A program made the position numbers and the translations under genes. From Intrasporangium calvum DSM 43043 (GTDB taxonomy: Bacteria; Actinomycetota; Actinomycetes; Actinomycetales; Dermatophilaceae): a stretch of 64,000 bases of DNA. The stretch covers positions 124,001 to 188,000 of the forward strand of contig NC_014830.1 of the NCBI RefSeq assembly GCF_000184685.1. Reading direction: 5' to 3'. Below the pieces are notes generated by a model. It was given only the letters and a program-made list of their open reading frames with translations. It was not told the DNA's origin and did no database searches. Position 1 is the first letter of the stretch. Each line of letters starts with the position of its first letter. Of this stretch, positions 1 to 7,298 are shown piece by piece.

Positions 1-446
1 TGGCCGGAGCCGGCGGGCAGACCCGCACGGTCGCCGCGGACGACTTCTTCGAGGACCTGTTCACGACGGCGGTCGGTGAGGGTGAGCTGCTGACCCAGAT
101 CCGGATCCCGAAGCACACGGGCTGGGGCTCCCACTACGAGAAGTTCGTCCGGGTCAGCCACCAGTGGTCCATCGTCGCGGTCGCGGCCGCGGTGCGGGTC
201 GAGGGTGGCTCCATCGCCGAGGCCCGCGTCGGTCTGACCAACATGGGCGCGACCCCGTTGCGGGCCCGGTCCGTGGAGGCCGCGCTGGTCGGCCAGGCGC
301 CCACCGACGAGGCCGTCCGGGCGGCGGTGGCTCAGGTGGCCGACGGCACGAACCCGCCGTCCGACCTCAACGGCGGCGCGGACTACCGTCGCCACCTCGC
401 GACGGTGTTGACCCGCCGCGCGGTCCTCGCGGCGGCAGGGGCGTGA
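1..446 (+). CDS. coxM: CO dehydrogenase / xanthine dehydrogenase-type FAD-binding medium subunit, 3' end
   Basis: The reading frame is open from base 3 and ends with TGA at 444-446; the start lies before the window. The visible residues carry the CoxM/CutM FAD-subunit signature: a stretch beginning FFEDLFTTAVGEGELLTQI followed by an IRIP strand, then YEKFVRVSHQWSIVAVAAAV and the CO_deh_flav_C region (VGLTNMGATPLRARSVE). In the family this subunit passes electrons between the iron-sulfur subunit and the molybdopterin subunit of CO dehydrogenase or aerobic aldehyde/xanthine oxidoreductases. The coxG-like gene starting 8 bases later fits a cox operon. The actual substrate (CO or an organic) cannot be told from this fragment. 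Confidence 0.85.
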   Translation, partial: AGAGGQTRTVAADDFFEDLFTTAVGEGELLTQIRIPKHTGWGSHYEKFVRVSHQWSIVAVAAAVRVEGGSIAEARVGLTNMGATPLRARSVEAALVGQAPTDEAVRAAVAQVADGTNPPSDLNGGADYRRHLATVLTRRAVLAAAGA

Positions 447-453
447 TCGTCGG

Positions 454-1284
454 ATGGAGCTCACCCACTCGTTCACCGTGCCGACCTCCGTCGACGAGGC
501 GTGGGTGCTCCTCACCGACCTGAGACGCGTCGGTGACTGCTTCCCGGGGGCCACCGTCACCGAGGTCACCGGCGACGAGTTCACCGGAACCGTCAAAGTC
601 AAGCTGGGCCCGATCTCCCTCGTCTACGGGGGCTCGGGCTCGTTCGTCGCCAGGGACGACGAGAACCACCGGGCGGTGATCGAGGCGAAGGGGAAGGACA
701 AACGGGGCAACGGCACTGCGGGGGCCACGGTCACGGTCGAGCTGACGCCCGACGGTGACGGCGCCCGGGCCGACGTCGTCACCGACCTCGCCGTGACGGG
801 CAAGCCGGCTCAGTTCGGCCGGGGAGTGATGCAGGACGTCTCCGACAAGCTCCTGGGCCAGTTCATCGCCTGTATCGAGAAGCAGCTCGGCGGCGGCGCG
901 CCCGTGGTCACCGAGGCGGACGCGGCGCCGGTTCCGCAGGCGACGGTCCAGGACGCCGGGGAGGCCGCCCAGCGACCCGAGATCGTCACGGACGCGGTGC
1001 CCGACCAGGTGCACGACACCGGCGAGCCGCTGACCTTGCCCGAGGAGGTGGAACGGTCGAAGTCCGCTGCGGCCGAGGCCGCAGCGGCGGCTGCCGCACT
1101 GCGAGGTCCCACCCCGGGCGCTCGGTCGGCCGCTCCGTCGGGCGGTGAATCTGCCGATGATGCGCTCGACCTCGGTGCGACCGTGCTGCCCGTCCTCATC
1201 CAGCGTTACTCGGGCTTCGCGGTCGCCGCGGTCGCGGGAGCTGTCGTGGGCTGGCTCCTCGGACGACGGCAGTCCCACCGCTGA
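454..1284 (+). CDS. coxG: CoxG-type SRPBCC protein with C-terminal membrane anchor
   Basis: 276 aa. Residues 1-145 form an SRPBCC/CoxG domain (MELTHSFTVPTSVDEAWVLL at the N terminus, DVVTDLAVTGKPAQFGRGVM near 115-135). A long Ala/Pro-rich linker follows, and one hydrophobic helix near the C terminus (FAVAAVAGAVVGWLLG) ends in a basic RRQSHR tail, so the protein is probably membrane-tethered. Family knowledge: CoxG is needed to recruit CO dehydrogenase-type enzymes to the membrane and may handle quinone transfer. It starts 8 bases after the coxM stop, so it is in the same operon and appears to be its last gene, since a strong hairpin follows. Confidence 0.85.
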   Translation: MELTHSFTVPTSVDEAWVLLTDLRRVGDCFPGATVTEVTGDEFTGTVKVKLGPISLVYGGSGSFVARDDENHRAVIEAKGKDKRGNGTAGATVTVELTPDGDGARADVVTDLAVTGKPAQFGRGVMQDVSDKLLGQFIACIEKQLGGGAPVVTEADAAPVPQATVQDAGEAAQRPEIVTDAVPDQVHDTGEPLTLPEEVERSKSAAAEAAAAAAALRGPTPGARSAAPSGGESADDALDLGATVLPVLIQRYSGFAVAAVAGAVVGWLLGRRQSHR

Positions 1285-1288
1285 CCGA

Positions 1289-1329
1289 GAGAGCAGTTCG
1301 CGCCATGCACGGTGTCGCGAACTGCTCTC
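1289..1329. terminator. Bidirectional hairpin between convergent genes
   Basis: Perfect 14-bp inverted repeat, GAGAGCAGTTCGCG at 1289-1302 and its complement at 1316-1329, 13-base loop, between the coxG stop and the stop of the opposite gene. There is no long T tract; both transcripts probably end here. Confidence 0.7.
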
Positions 1330-1337
1330 CCGATCGG

Positions 1338-2273
1338 TCAGGCGCGCGCCACCCCGGCCGCGATGACGAGGTCCTCCCAGGACATGCCGACGCTCTTGAA
1401 GACGTTCGGGCGGTCGGTGGCGCGCCCGACGGCACCGGTGACCAGGTCCTTCAGCGGATGCAGGTCCGCGGTGCTGAGCACTCCTTCCCCCATCGCCAGC
1501 ACGACGTCGCCCGCCTCGCGCAGGGCCGTGCCGATGTCCTCGACGACGACGAGCGAGCGACCCAGCAGCGCTGCGTCGAGCTCGCGGCGGTCCGGCTCAT
1601 GCGAGCCGATCGCGACGACGCACGCGCCGTCGGCGACCCAGGAGCCGTCCAGGACGGGAGTGCCTGCGGACGTCGCTGTGACGACGACCTCGGAGCCGCC
1701 GACGGCGGTGCGCACCCGCACGTCCTCGGCGGCGAGAGCCGTCGTCTCGACTCCGAGCTCGTCGATCCGTCGGGCCGTGGCCCGGGCCCCGTCGAGGTGG
1801 CGCGTGACGATCACGACCCGCTCCGGCTGCCGGACGGCGAGCACGGCCTCGACGTGACCCAGTGCCTGCGGCCCGCCTCCGAAGACGGTCAACGTCCGAG
1901 TTGTCGGCGGGGCCAACGCGTCCACGGCCACCGCTGACACCGCCGGAGTCCGGAGCGACGTGATGGCGCTGCCGTCCAGGATGACCGACGGGGCGAGGGT
2001 GTCGGCGTCGAAGAGGACGTAGAGGGCCTGGATGCGCTCGAGCCCCCGCACCGGGTTGCCCGGAGCCACCGACAGGACCTTGACGCCGACCGAGTCCCCC
2101 GTCGACGAAGGCATGATGAGCAGCTGGCCGCCCGGGACCACGGGTGCCAGTCGAGCCGGGTCCCCAGCAGGGTCGAAGTCGCCCTCCAGCGCCTCGCGGA
2201 TGAGGCGCCGAGCCTGCTCCGGTGAGAGGGCCCGGCGGATGTGCGCCGCATCGATCCAGCGGGGCGCCTCCAT
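1338..2273 (-). CDS. Ornithine cyclodeaminase / mu-crystallin family protein
   Basis: 311 aa. The N-terminal part (MEAPRWIDAAHIRRALSPEQ) and the Rossmann segment TLTVFGGGPQALGHVEAVLA at about 125-145 match the ornithine cyclodeaminase/mu-crystallin family, which binds NAD(P)H and acts on ornithine, lysine, alanine or imine substrates. The substrate here cannot be assigned. The start is fixed by coupling: its ATG shares one base with the TGA of the upstream small gene (TGATG). It is the last gene of a minus-strand run, sortase, small protein, cyclodeaminase, and faces coxG across a hairpin. Metabolic linkage with the sortase is not obvious. Confidence 0.82.
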   Translation of the reverse strand: MEAPRWIDAAHIRRALSPEQARRLIREALEGDFDPAGDPARLAPVVPGGQLLIMPSSTGDSVGVKVLSVAPGNPVRGLERIQALYVLFDADTLAPSVILDGSAITSLRTPAVSAVAVDALAPPTTRTLTVFGGGPQALGHVEAVLAVRQPERVVIVTRHLDGARATARRIDELGVETTALAAEDVRVRTAVGGSEVVVTATSAGTPVLDGSWVADGACVVAIGSHEPDRRELDAALLGRSLVVVEDIGTALREAGDVVLAMGEGVLSTADLHPLKDLVTGAVGRATDRPNVFKSVGMSWEDLVIAAGVARA

Positions 2274-2575
2274 CACGCGTCCCGGACGCGAGATCGGGCG
2301 ACCTCCGCGAGCCGTTCCACCTGGCGCACTGCCTGGTGGCGCAACAGCCACTGCGTCGGCTCGTGAGCGAGCCGGGCCAGCCAAGCCGGCCCAGCGGCAT
2401 ACGAGATGGTGTGGATGGCGAGCGCTCCGGCACCTTCGGGACGGAATCGCCACGCTGCTCGCACTGATCGGACGTGCGGGGGAACGCGTGGCCTCGCCGG
2501 GGGGAACGACTCGGCGACGGCCGCGGCCGCGTCGGGCGGCAGGGGGACGTGGGCGTCGGCGCTGACCTGCGGCAT
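2273..2575 (-). CDS. Small hypothetical protein, translationally coupled
   Basis: 100 aa, not recognised. It begins MPQVSADAHVPLPPDAAAAV, which loosely recalls the first strand and helix of SRPBCC (START-like) proteins, but the chain is too short for a complete fold. Support for it being real: it lies 17 bases downstream of the sortase gene on the same strand and overlaps the next gene in a TGATG junction. It contains a copy of the dispersed repeat, giving the peptide SYAAGPAWLARLAHE, with a partial second copy next to it, so the C-terminal half may have been altered by that insertion. Confidence 0.5.
   Translation of the reverse strand: MPQVSADAHVPLPPDAAAAVAESFPPARPRVPPHVRSVRAAWRFRPEGAGALAIHTISYAAGPAWLARLAHEPTQWLLRHQAVRQVERLAEVARSRVRDA
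2390..2404 (+). repeat. Dispersed motif copy, intragenic
   Basis: CCCAGCGGCATACGA inside the small coupled gene, preceded at 2366-2380 by GCGAGCCGGGCCAGC, which looks like a displaced left half of the 20-bp motif. Confidence 0.7.
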
Positions 2576-2592
2576 GAGTCGACCCTATGCCG

Positions 2593-3324
2593 TCAGCCCC
2601 GGCGGACCGGGGTCGCGACGAGCAGGCTGATGTCGTCGTAGTTCTGCGTGACGCTGTTCCAGCTGCCCCCACACGTCGTCAGGAAGAGCCGCTCCGGGCC
2701 CTCGAAGTCATAGAGGTGCTCCGAGACGACGATGCGCGGGTAGTCCCGCGCCGCATCGACCTCGCGCCACACGCGCGAGACCGAGTAGGAGCACGTCGAC
2801 CCGTTCCGCTGCCGGACGTGGATCAGCTGGCCCACCGCGATGCGCTCGGCGAAGTCCTCCTTGAAGATGGCCGAGTTGTCGCGGTAGGTGTGCCCGTTGG
2901 TCAGGACCGTACCGGTCCCGGTGCCGGGGCGGGGTCCGTCGGCGTACCAGCCGGCCCTGGTGCGGTCCTTCGGGTTGCCGAGGGGACGGCGGCCCTCGGT
3001 GTCGGGCTCGGCGGTCTGGTCGAGCCCGATCCGCTCGAAGGGCGCGTCGACGCCGAGGGCGGGGATGACGAGGCGGGCGGGTTCGCCCGCGCGGCACGTC
3101 GACGCGCGCGAGGGCGTGCTCGACGGGGAGCCGGCGCGGGACGACGGTGGGGCCCGGTCGGCCGGTGCGACATCAGCTGCTCCGGTCGTCCCGGCCACGC
3201 GAGCGCCGGTGCCGCCCTGGGCGGGCTCCGGCTGGAACGGCTGAGCGAGGAAGACCCAAGCGGCGACGACCAGCACGAGTGCGGCCGCGACGAGGGCGGT
3301 CACACTCCGCGGGGTGGGCGTCAC
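2593..3324 (-). CDS. Class F sortase with atypical active site
   Basis: 243 aa, GTG start with AGGAGGG just upstream. A single N-terminal anchor helix (about 8-28) is followed by a Pro/Ala-rich linker and a sortase domain from about residue 85. The catalytic His is H145 in TNGHTYRD and the catalytic Cys is C218 in TTCGG. In class E/F sortases the strand after the Cys normally carries the conserved Arg (pattern CGG..., then YRDN); here the corresponding residues are YDDI, so Asp230 sits where Arg is expected. The family joins secreted proteins to the cell wall or to pilins by transpeptidation. The gene just upstream on the same strand encodes a secreted protein with a C-terminal sorting-like tail and is the natural candidate substrate. 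Confidence 0.85.
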   Translation of the reverse strand: MTPTPRSVTALVAAALVLVVAAWVFLAQPFQPEPAQGGTGARVAGTTGAADVAPADRAPPSSRAGSPSSTPSRASTCRAGEPARLVIPALGVDAPFERIGLDQTAEPDTEGRRPLGNPKDRTRAGWYADGPRPGTGTGTVLTNGHTYRDNSAIFKEDFAERIAVGQLIHVRQRNGSTCSYSVSRVWREVDAARDYPRIVVSEHLYDFEGPERLFLTTCGGSWNSVTQNYDDISLLVATPVRRG

Positions 3325-3371
3325 GGTCCCTCCTGCTCGACTCGTTGGCGGATCGGGCCGCCGGCATGACG

Positions 3372-3405
3372 CAGGGGCCGACGGTCATCCGACCGGCGGC
3401 CCCTG
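3372..3405 (-). terminator. Hairpin after the secreted stalk protein gene
   Basis: CAGGGGCCG at 3372-3380 pairs with CGGCCCCTG at 3397-3405. It lies between the secreted protein gene and the sortase gene, so it may end or attenuate transcription from the former. Confidence 0.6.
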
Positions 3406-3413
3406 ACGATGAC

Positions 3414-4121
3414 TCAGCCGTCGGCGACCACGCGGCGGCGGCGGACCGCCTCGGAGGTCAGGATGCCCGCGGCGCCCAGCAGCAGGCCCGTGCCGATGAG
3501 GCCGTTGACCGGGACGGAGTCGCCTGCGCCACCCGCCGGGCCGCCGCCGGTGTCCGGCGCGCCCGGTCCGGGCGTCACGCCGCCACCCGCACCCGGAGGG
3601 GTCGTCCCCGGCGGCTGCTCAGGCGGGGTGGTGCCCGTCGTCGTCTCGGTGGTTGGAGGTGTGGTCGTCTCCGTGGTCGGCGGGGTCGTGGTCTCGGTGG
3701 TTGGAGGTGTGGTCGTCTCCGTGGTCGGCGGGGTCGTGGTCTCGGTGGGAGGCGGGGTCGTGGTCTCGGTGGGAGGCGGCGGGAGCTCCGGCGGGCACAC
3801 CGGCTCGGGCTCGCCCTCCTGGCCGCCGCCCGGCTCGCCGTACCCGATCACCACGGAGCGGCCCTGAGCATCCTGGAACGGCGCTCCGATGACCGGGGGC
3901 CCGTCGATCGCGTTGACCGACACGAGGATGGGGTTCTGCCCGGTCTGCAGACGCTCATCCACCCCCGGTGTGCCCACGTACTTGCAGACGTAGACCCACT
4001 GGTTGTGCTCGTCGGCCGTGGCCGACGTAGCGCTCGAGAGGGCGAGTGCACCCGTTGCGGCGAAGGCGACGGACGTGATGAGCCAGACCGCTCTTCGACG
4101 CATACCGATCGTGGTCGTCAT
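3414..4121 (-). CDS. Secreted wall-associated protein with PPTTETTT stalk and C-terminal anchor
   Basis: 235 aa. A signal peptide (basic MTTTIGMRRR, hydrophobic core to about residue 35) leads into a small domain with WVYVCKYVGTPGVDERLQTG, a conserved sequence I associate with actinobacterial surface proteins. Residues about 115-165 are an 8-residue repeat (PPTTETTT), forming an extended, probably glycosylated stalk. The C terminus is Gly/Pro-rich with APDTG, then a hydrophobic helix (LIGTGLLLGAAGILTSEAV) and RRRR, a sorting-signal-like arrangement although APDTG is about 15 residues ahead of the helix. With a sortase gene immediately downstream it is the likely local sortase substrate. GGGGA upstream of the ATG serves as ribosome binding site. 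Confidence 0.72.
   Translation of the reverse strand: MTTTIGMRRRAVWLITSVAFAATGALALSSATSATADEHNQWVYVCKYVGTPGVDERLQTGQNPILVSVNAIDGPPVIGAPFQDAQGRSVVIGYGEPGGGQEGEPEPVCPPELPPPPTETTTPPPTETTTPPTTETTTPPTTETTTPPTTETTTPPTTETTTGTTPPEQPPGTTPPGAGGGVTPGPGAPDTGGGPAGGAGDSVPVNGLIGTGLLLGAAGILTSEAVRRRRVVADG
3637..3780 (+). repeat. 24-bp in-frame tandem repeat encoding the Pro/Thr stalk
   Basis: About six copies of a 24-bp unit (for example GTGGTCGTCTCCGTGGTCGG plus CGGG on the plus strand) encode PPTTETTT units. Two alternating sequence versions form 48-bp composite repeats, a sign of recent unequal exchange; copy number probably varies between strains. Confidence 0.8.
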
Positions 4122-4327
4122 GACAGATCCCCTAACTCCAAGTTTTCAGCGCCTGTTGGCACCCCCGACGGCGCCGGTCGCGTGAGCCCCGTCCGTGGAG
4201 GGAGGGCACAGGTCAGTCCTACCCACTTTCGGGGAGCGGCACCACCCGCGGGCGCCGGACGTCACCCGGTCGTTACGTGGCACGCGGTCGCGGGCGCTGC
4301 GGGGACGGCGGAACGGGCCCGCACTCG

Positions 4328-5668
4328 TCAGGCGAGCGACCGCCCGCGCCACTCCGGCAGGGCGAGCGACGCCACGGCGGCGAGGGCGAAGGCGACGCCG
4401 AAGACGGTGAAGACGAGACCGGAACCACCGAGGTCGAGCAGCCACGGGACGGAGAGCGGCGCGAGGATCGAGGCGATCCGGCCGAAGGCGGCCGCGGAGC
4501 CGGAGCCGGTGCCGCGCAGGAAGGTCGGGTAGACCTCCGGGGTCACGGCGTACAGCGCTCCCCACGCGCCGAGGTTGAAGAAGGACAGCGCGCACCCGGC
4601 GGCGATGATCGCGCCCTCGCTGCCGGCCTGACCGAAGGCGTAGGCGGACACGGCCGACCCGACGAGGAAGGTGGCCAGGGTGGCGCGTCGGCCCCAGGCC
4701 TCGATGAGGAACGCTGCGACGCCGTAGCCGGGCAGCTGGGCCAGCGTGATGATGAGCGTGAAGCCGAAGGACCGCGTCAGGGAGAAGCCTTGGGACACCA
4801 AGAGGCTGGGGATCCAGATGAAGGCCCCGTAGTAGGAGAAGTTGATCCCGAACCACGCCGCCCAGAGCGCCGCGGTGCGGGTGCGCAGGCCGTCGGACCA
4901 GAGGTCGGACCAGCGCGGCCTGGGGGCGGGTGGTGCCTCCGGCGACTCGACCGCCGCCACCCCGGACGGGGCCTCGAAGGTGCGCACGGCCTGTTCCGCC
5001 TCCGCGGTGCGCCCCCGGCCCTCGAGGAACCGCACGGACTCCGGCAGCCGGGCCCGGACGTAGAGCGCGTAGAGGGCAGGCACGATGCCGATGAAGAGAG
5101 CCCACCGCCACCCGTCGTCGGAGGCGGGGACGACGAAGTAGCCGACCAGGGCAGCGAGGATCCACCCCACGGCCCAGAACGCCTCGAGGATCACGACGAC
5201 ACGGCCGCGGATCCGAGCCGGCGCGTACTCGCTGACGAGGGTGGAGGCGACGGGCAGCTCCGCCCCGAGACCGAGCCCCACGACGAAGCGCAGGCCGATG
5301 AGCATGGCCAGGCCGGTGGAGAGACCGGCGGCTCCGGTCGCGAGACCGTAGACGAGCAGGGTGAGCGCGAAGACGTTGCGCCGGCCGATGCGGTCAGCGA
5401 GCAGGCCGCCGAGCGAGGCGCCGATCGCCATCCCGACGAAGCCGATCGACGCGACCCAGGACAGCTCGGTCGGGCTGATCAGCCACTGCTTGGCCAGGGC
5501 CGCCATGACGAAGGAGATGAGACCGACGTCCATCGCATCGAGGGCCCAGCCGATGCCGGAGCCGACGAGGAGCCGTCGGTGCTGCGCGTTGAACGGGAGC
5601 CGGTCGAGGCGCTCGCTGCGCGTGGGACGGGGGCCGACCTCAGTGGGTGTCGTCATGGGGCTCGTCAT
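4328..5668 (-). CDS. MFS transporter (sugar porter / NiaP-AAHS-like)
   Basis: 446 aa, about 12 membrane helices. Diagnostic pieces are ASLGGLLADRIGRRNVFALT between helices 2 and 3, the RFVVGLGLGAELPVA helix and RARLPESVRFLEGRGR in the central loop, as in sugar-porter and aromatic acid/niacin transporters. The ATG at 5668 has GAGGGA 9 bases upstream and overlaps the end of the hemerythrin gene by 29 bases; a second in-frame ATG lies at 5656. This is the third gene of a DUF2249-hemerythrin-MFS run, so it may be expressed with them, but the substrate is unknown. Confidence 0.82.
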   Translation of the reverse strand: MTSPMTTPTEVGPRPTRSERLDRLPFNAQHRRLLVGSGIGWALDAMDVGLISFVMAALAKQWLISPTELSWVASIGFVGMAIGASLGGLLADRIGRRNVFALTLLVYGLATGAAGLSTGLAMLIGLRFVVGLGLGAELPVASTLVSEYAPARIRGRVVVILEAFWAVGWILAALVGYFVVPASDDGWRWALFIGIVPALYALYVRARLPESVRFLEGRGRTAEAEQAVRTFEAPSGVAAVESPEAPPAPRPRWSDLWSDGLRTRTAALWAAWFGINFSYYGAFIWIPSLLVSQGFSLTRSFGFTLIITLAQLPGYGVAAFLIEAWGRRATLATFLVGSAVSAYAFGQAGSEGAIIAAGCALSFFNLGAWGALYAVTPEVYPTFLRGTGSGSAAAFGRIASILAPLSVPWLLDLGGSGLVFTVFGVAFALAAVASLALPEWRGRSLA

Positions 5669-6113
5669 GAGTGTGGGGTCCCTCATCCGGGGTGAGCTGG
5701 ATCGCTTCGACCCAGTCTGGCCCATCCATCTCGATGGCGGCAGCGGGGAAGAGCCCGTTGTCCTCCTTGTCGATGTGGTCGCGCAGCTCGTCGTAGAAGG
5801 TGTTGACCAGCGCGGTGTCGCCGCCTCGGATGCGCTCGGCGAGGTCGTCAAGCCGGGCGTGCTCGGCGCAGAGACCATCGATGTGCTCGGTGAAGTCGGG
5901 GTTGCGCCGGAGAACGGCGAAGAGCCCCCGCTCCTCCGCCGTCGTGTGCGGGTGCAGGTGCGCGAGCGTGTGCCCGAGGGCCTCAGCGACGGAGTCCGGG
6001 CCGTGGCCCTCGACGGCACGGTGGAGGACCCCGGCGACGTTGACGATCTCCTCGTGCTCGGTCATGAACCGGCCGATCAGGGAGATGTCGCGACACCCGC
6101 AGTAGCTGCACAT
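5640..6113 (-). CDS. Hemerythrin-domain protein with N-terminal Cys motif
   Basis: 157 aa. The N terminus MCSYCGCRDISLIG precedes a hemerythrin HHE-type four-helix bundle with His/Glu ligand candidates at TEHEEIV, LAHLHPHTTAEERG, CAEHARLDD and LRDHIDKEDNGLFP. Such proteins bind a non-heme di-iron centre and are linked to oxygen or nitric oxide handling. The gene sits 32 bases downstream of a DUF2249 gene and overlaps the MFS gene downstream. DUF2249 and hemerythrin domains are commonly paired in nitrosative stress loci, which suggests that role; this is inference. Confidence 0.85.
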   Translation of the reverse strand: MCSYCGCRDISLIGRFMTEHEEIVNVAGVLHRAVEGHGPDSVAEALGHTLAHLHPHTTAEERGLFAVLRRNPDFTEHIDGLCAEHARLDDLAERIRGGDTALVNTFYDELRDHIDKEDNGLFPAAAIEMDGPDWVEAIQLTPDEGPHTHDEPHDDTH

Positions 6114-6145
6114 CGCCGGGGGCTCCTCTCGTGCGTCGCGGCCCG

Positions 6146-6433
6146 TCAGGCCGGGCGCGTCAGCCGCAGCGTCCAGGCCTCCGGGCCCTCAACAAGGTAC
6201 TCGATCCCGATCTCGCCGAACTGCTGCTGCAGCTGGGCGAGCAGCGGGAGCGGGTTGTGGGGTGCCACGAGGTCCATCGCCCCGCCGGCCGGGATGGCGC
6301 TGAAGGCCCCGAAGACGGTGGCGTGCCGGATCGCGTGGGGGATGACGGTGACGTCGAGCGTCGGCACGCCCTCGTCGCTGCAGCCGCAGCCGCAGGAGTG
6401 CTGGCTCTTCTCGGTGAGGGACAGTTCGGTCAC
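6146..6433 (-). CDS. DUF2249 protein with CGCGC motif
   Basis: 95 aa from a GTG with AGGAG 7 bases upstream; longer upstream starts lack such a site. It contains HSCGCGCSDEG near the N terminus, then the DUF2249 fold (LDVTVIPHAIRHATVFGAF near 30-48, and the ending EAWTLRLTR). The function of DUF2249 is not established; it is often near hemerythrin, nitrite or nitric oxide genes. It heads the minus-strand run that continues into hemerythrin and MFS genes and diverges from the Cys-rich repressor gene at 6532. Confidence 0.8.
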   Translation of the reverse strand: MTELSLTEKSQHSCGCGCSDEGVPTLDVTVIPHAIRHATVFGAFSAIPAGGAMDLVAPHNPLPLLAQLQQQFGEIGIEYLVEGPEAWTLRLTRPA

Positions 6434-6531
6434 GGGATGCTCCTGGTTGAGTGGGTTCCAGTCGATGGTCGACAGGCCTGGTGGTGGCCGGCGTTTGGCG
6501 GACCGGCCGGCCGCGAGATACATTTTAGACG
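6434..6531. promoter_or_regulatory. Divergent promoter region, AT-rich core GATACATTTTAGACG
   Basis: The 98 bases between the DUF2249 gene and the regulator contain one AT-rich island in otherwise very GC-rich DNA (about 6515-6530). It is the plausible shared promoter and operator for the divergent repressor. No perfect palindrome is visible. Confidence 0.35.
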
Positions 6532-7254
6532 GTGATCAACGTGGAAAAGGACGAGGGGTGGGGCCCGAGGCCCTCCCGGCGCAGCGCAGCAGACGCTGTC
6601 GCCGGTCTCTCCGCGCAGCGCAGACGCGTCTTCGAGGTCCTCGAGGCCGAGCCGAGATCCATCGCCACGGTCGCCCAGACCCTCGACCTCCACGTCAACA
6701 CGGTGCGTGAGCACCTCGACGGGCTCGTCGACGCCGGGCTCGCGCAGCGCTCGCGACTGACGCCGGCCGGTCGCGGTCGCCCCGGGTGGGGCTACTCGTC
6801 GCGGCCCGGTGTGGCCGCCCCCTCGATCGGTGAGTACGCCTCTCTCGCAGCCGTCCTCGCTGACCACGTCGCGGCCCAGGGTGGCGACGTGGCCGCCGAC
6901 ATGGCCAAGCTCGGCGTCGGCTGGGGGCGTGGGCTCGTCGAGTCGCACGGCGAGGTCGACGACCCCAACCGCGCCATGCTGGGCGTCCTCGAGACGCTCG
7001 GGTTCGATCCCGACGAGCGCGGGGACGTCGTGCGGCTGCGCCAGTGCCCCATGCTCGACGTGGCCCGCCGCCACCCGGAGGTCGTCTGCCAGGTGCACCT
7101 CGGACTCGTCCGGGGCGCCCTGGAGGCCGCGGGTGGCACCGCGGAAGGCGTCGGCCTCGAGGCCTTCGCCGAGCCGGATGCGTGCGTCCTCCACCTCAGT
7201 CGCGGCGCCGAGGCGGTCCGGGGTGCCCGCGCCGACGTCACGACCGGGAACTGA
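6532..7254 (+). CDS. SufR/ArsR-like HTH regulator with three-Cys C-terminal domain
   Basis: 240 aa, GTG start. Residues about 22-75 form a winged helix (RRRVFEVLEAEPRSIATVAQ, then TLDLHVNTVREHLDGLVDAG and a GRGRPGWGY wing). The C-terminal part has C172 in RQCPML, C186 and H189 in VVCQVHLG, and C218 in DACVLHL. Three cysteines spaced 14 and 32 resemble the iron-sulfur ligand pattern of SufR-type repressors (spacings 13 and 28 in the cyanobacterial protein), so an Fe-S or metal sensor is likely. It is divergent from the DUF2249-hemerythrin-MFS run, which it probably controls. Confidence 0.75.
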   Translation: MINVEKDEGWGPRPSRRSAADAVAGLSAQRRRVFEVLEAEPRSIATVAQTLDLHVNTVREHLDGLVDAGLAQRSRLTPAGRGRPGWGYSSRPGVAAPSIGEYASLAAVLADHVAAQGGDVAADMAKLGVGWGRGLVESHGEVDDPNRAMLGVLETLGFDPDERGDVVRLRQCPMLDVARRHPEVVCQVHLGLVRGALEAAGGTAEGVGLEAFAEPDACVLHLSRGAEAVRGARADVTTGN

Positions 7255-7298
7255 GGGCACCGCGCACTCCCCCGATGGGCGTGGGCCAGAATGAGCCC

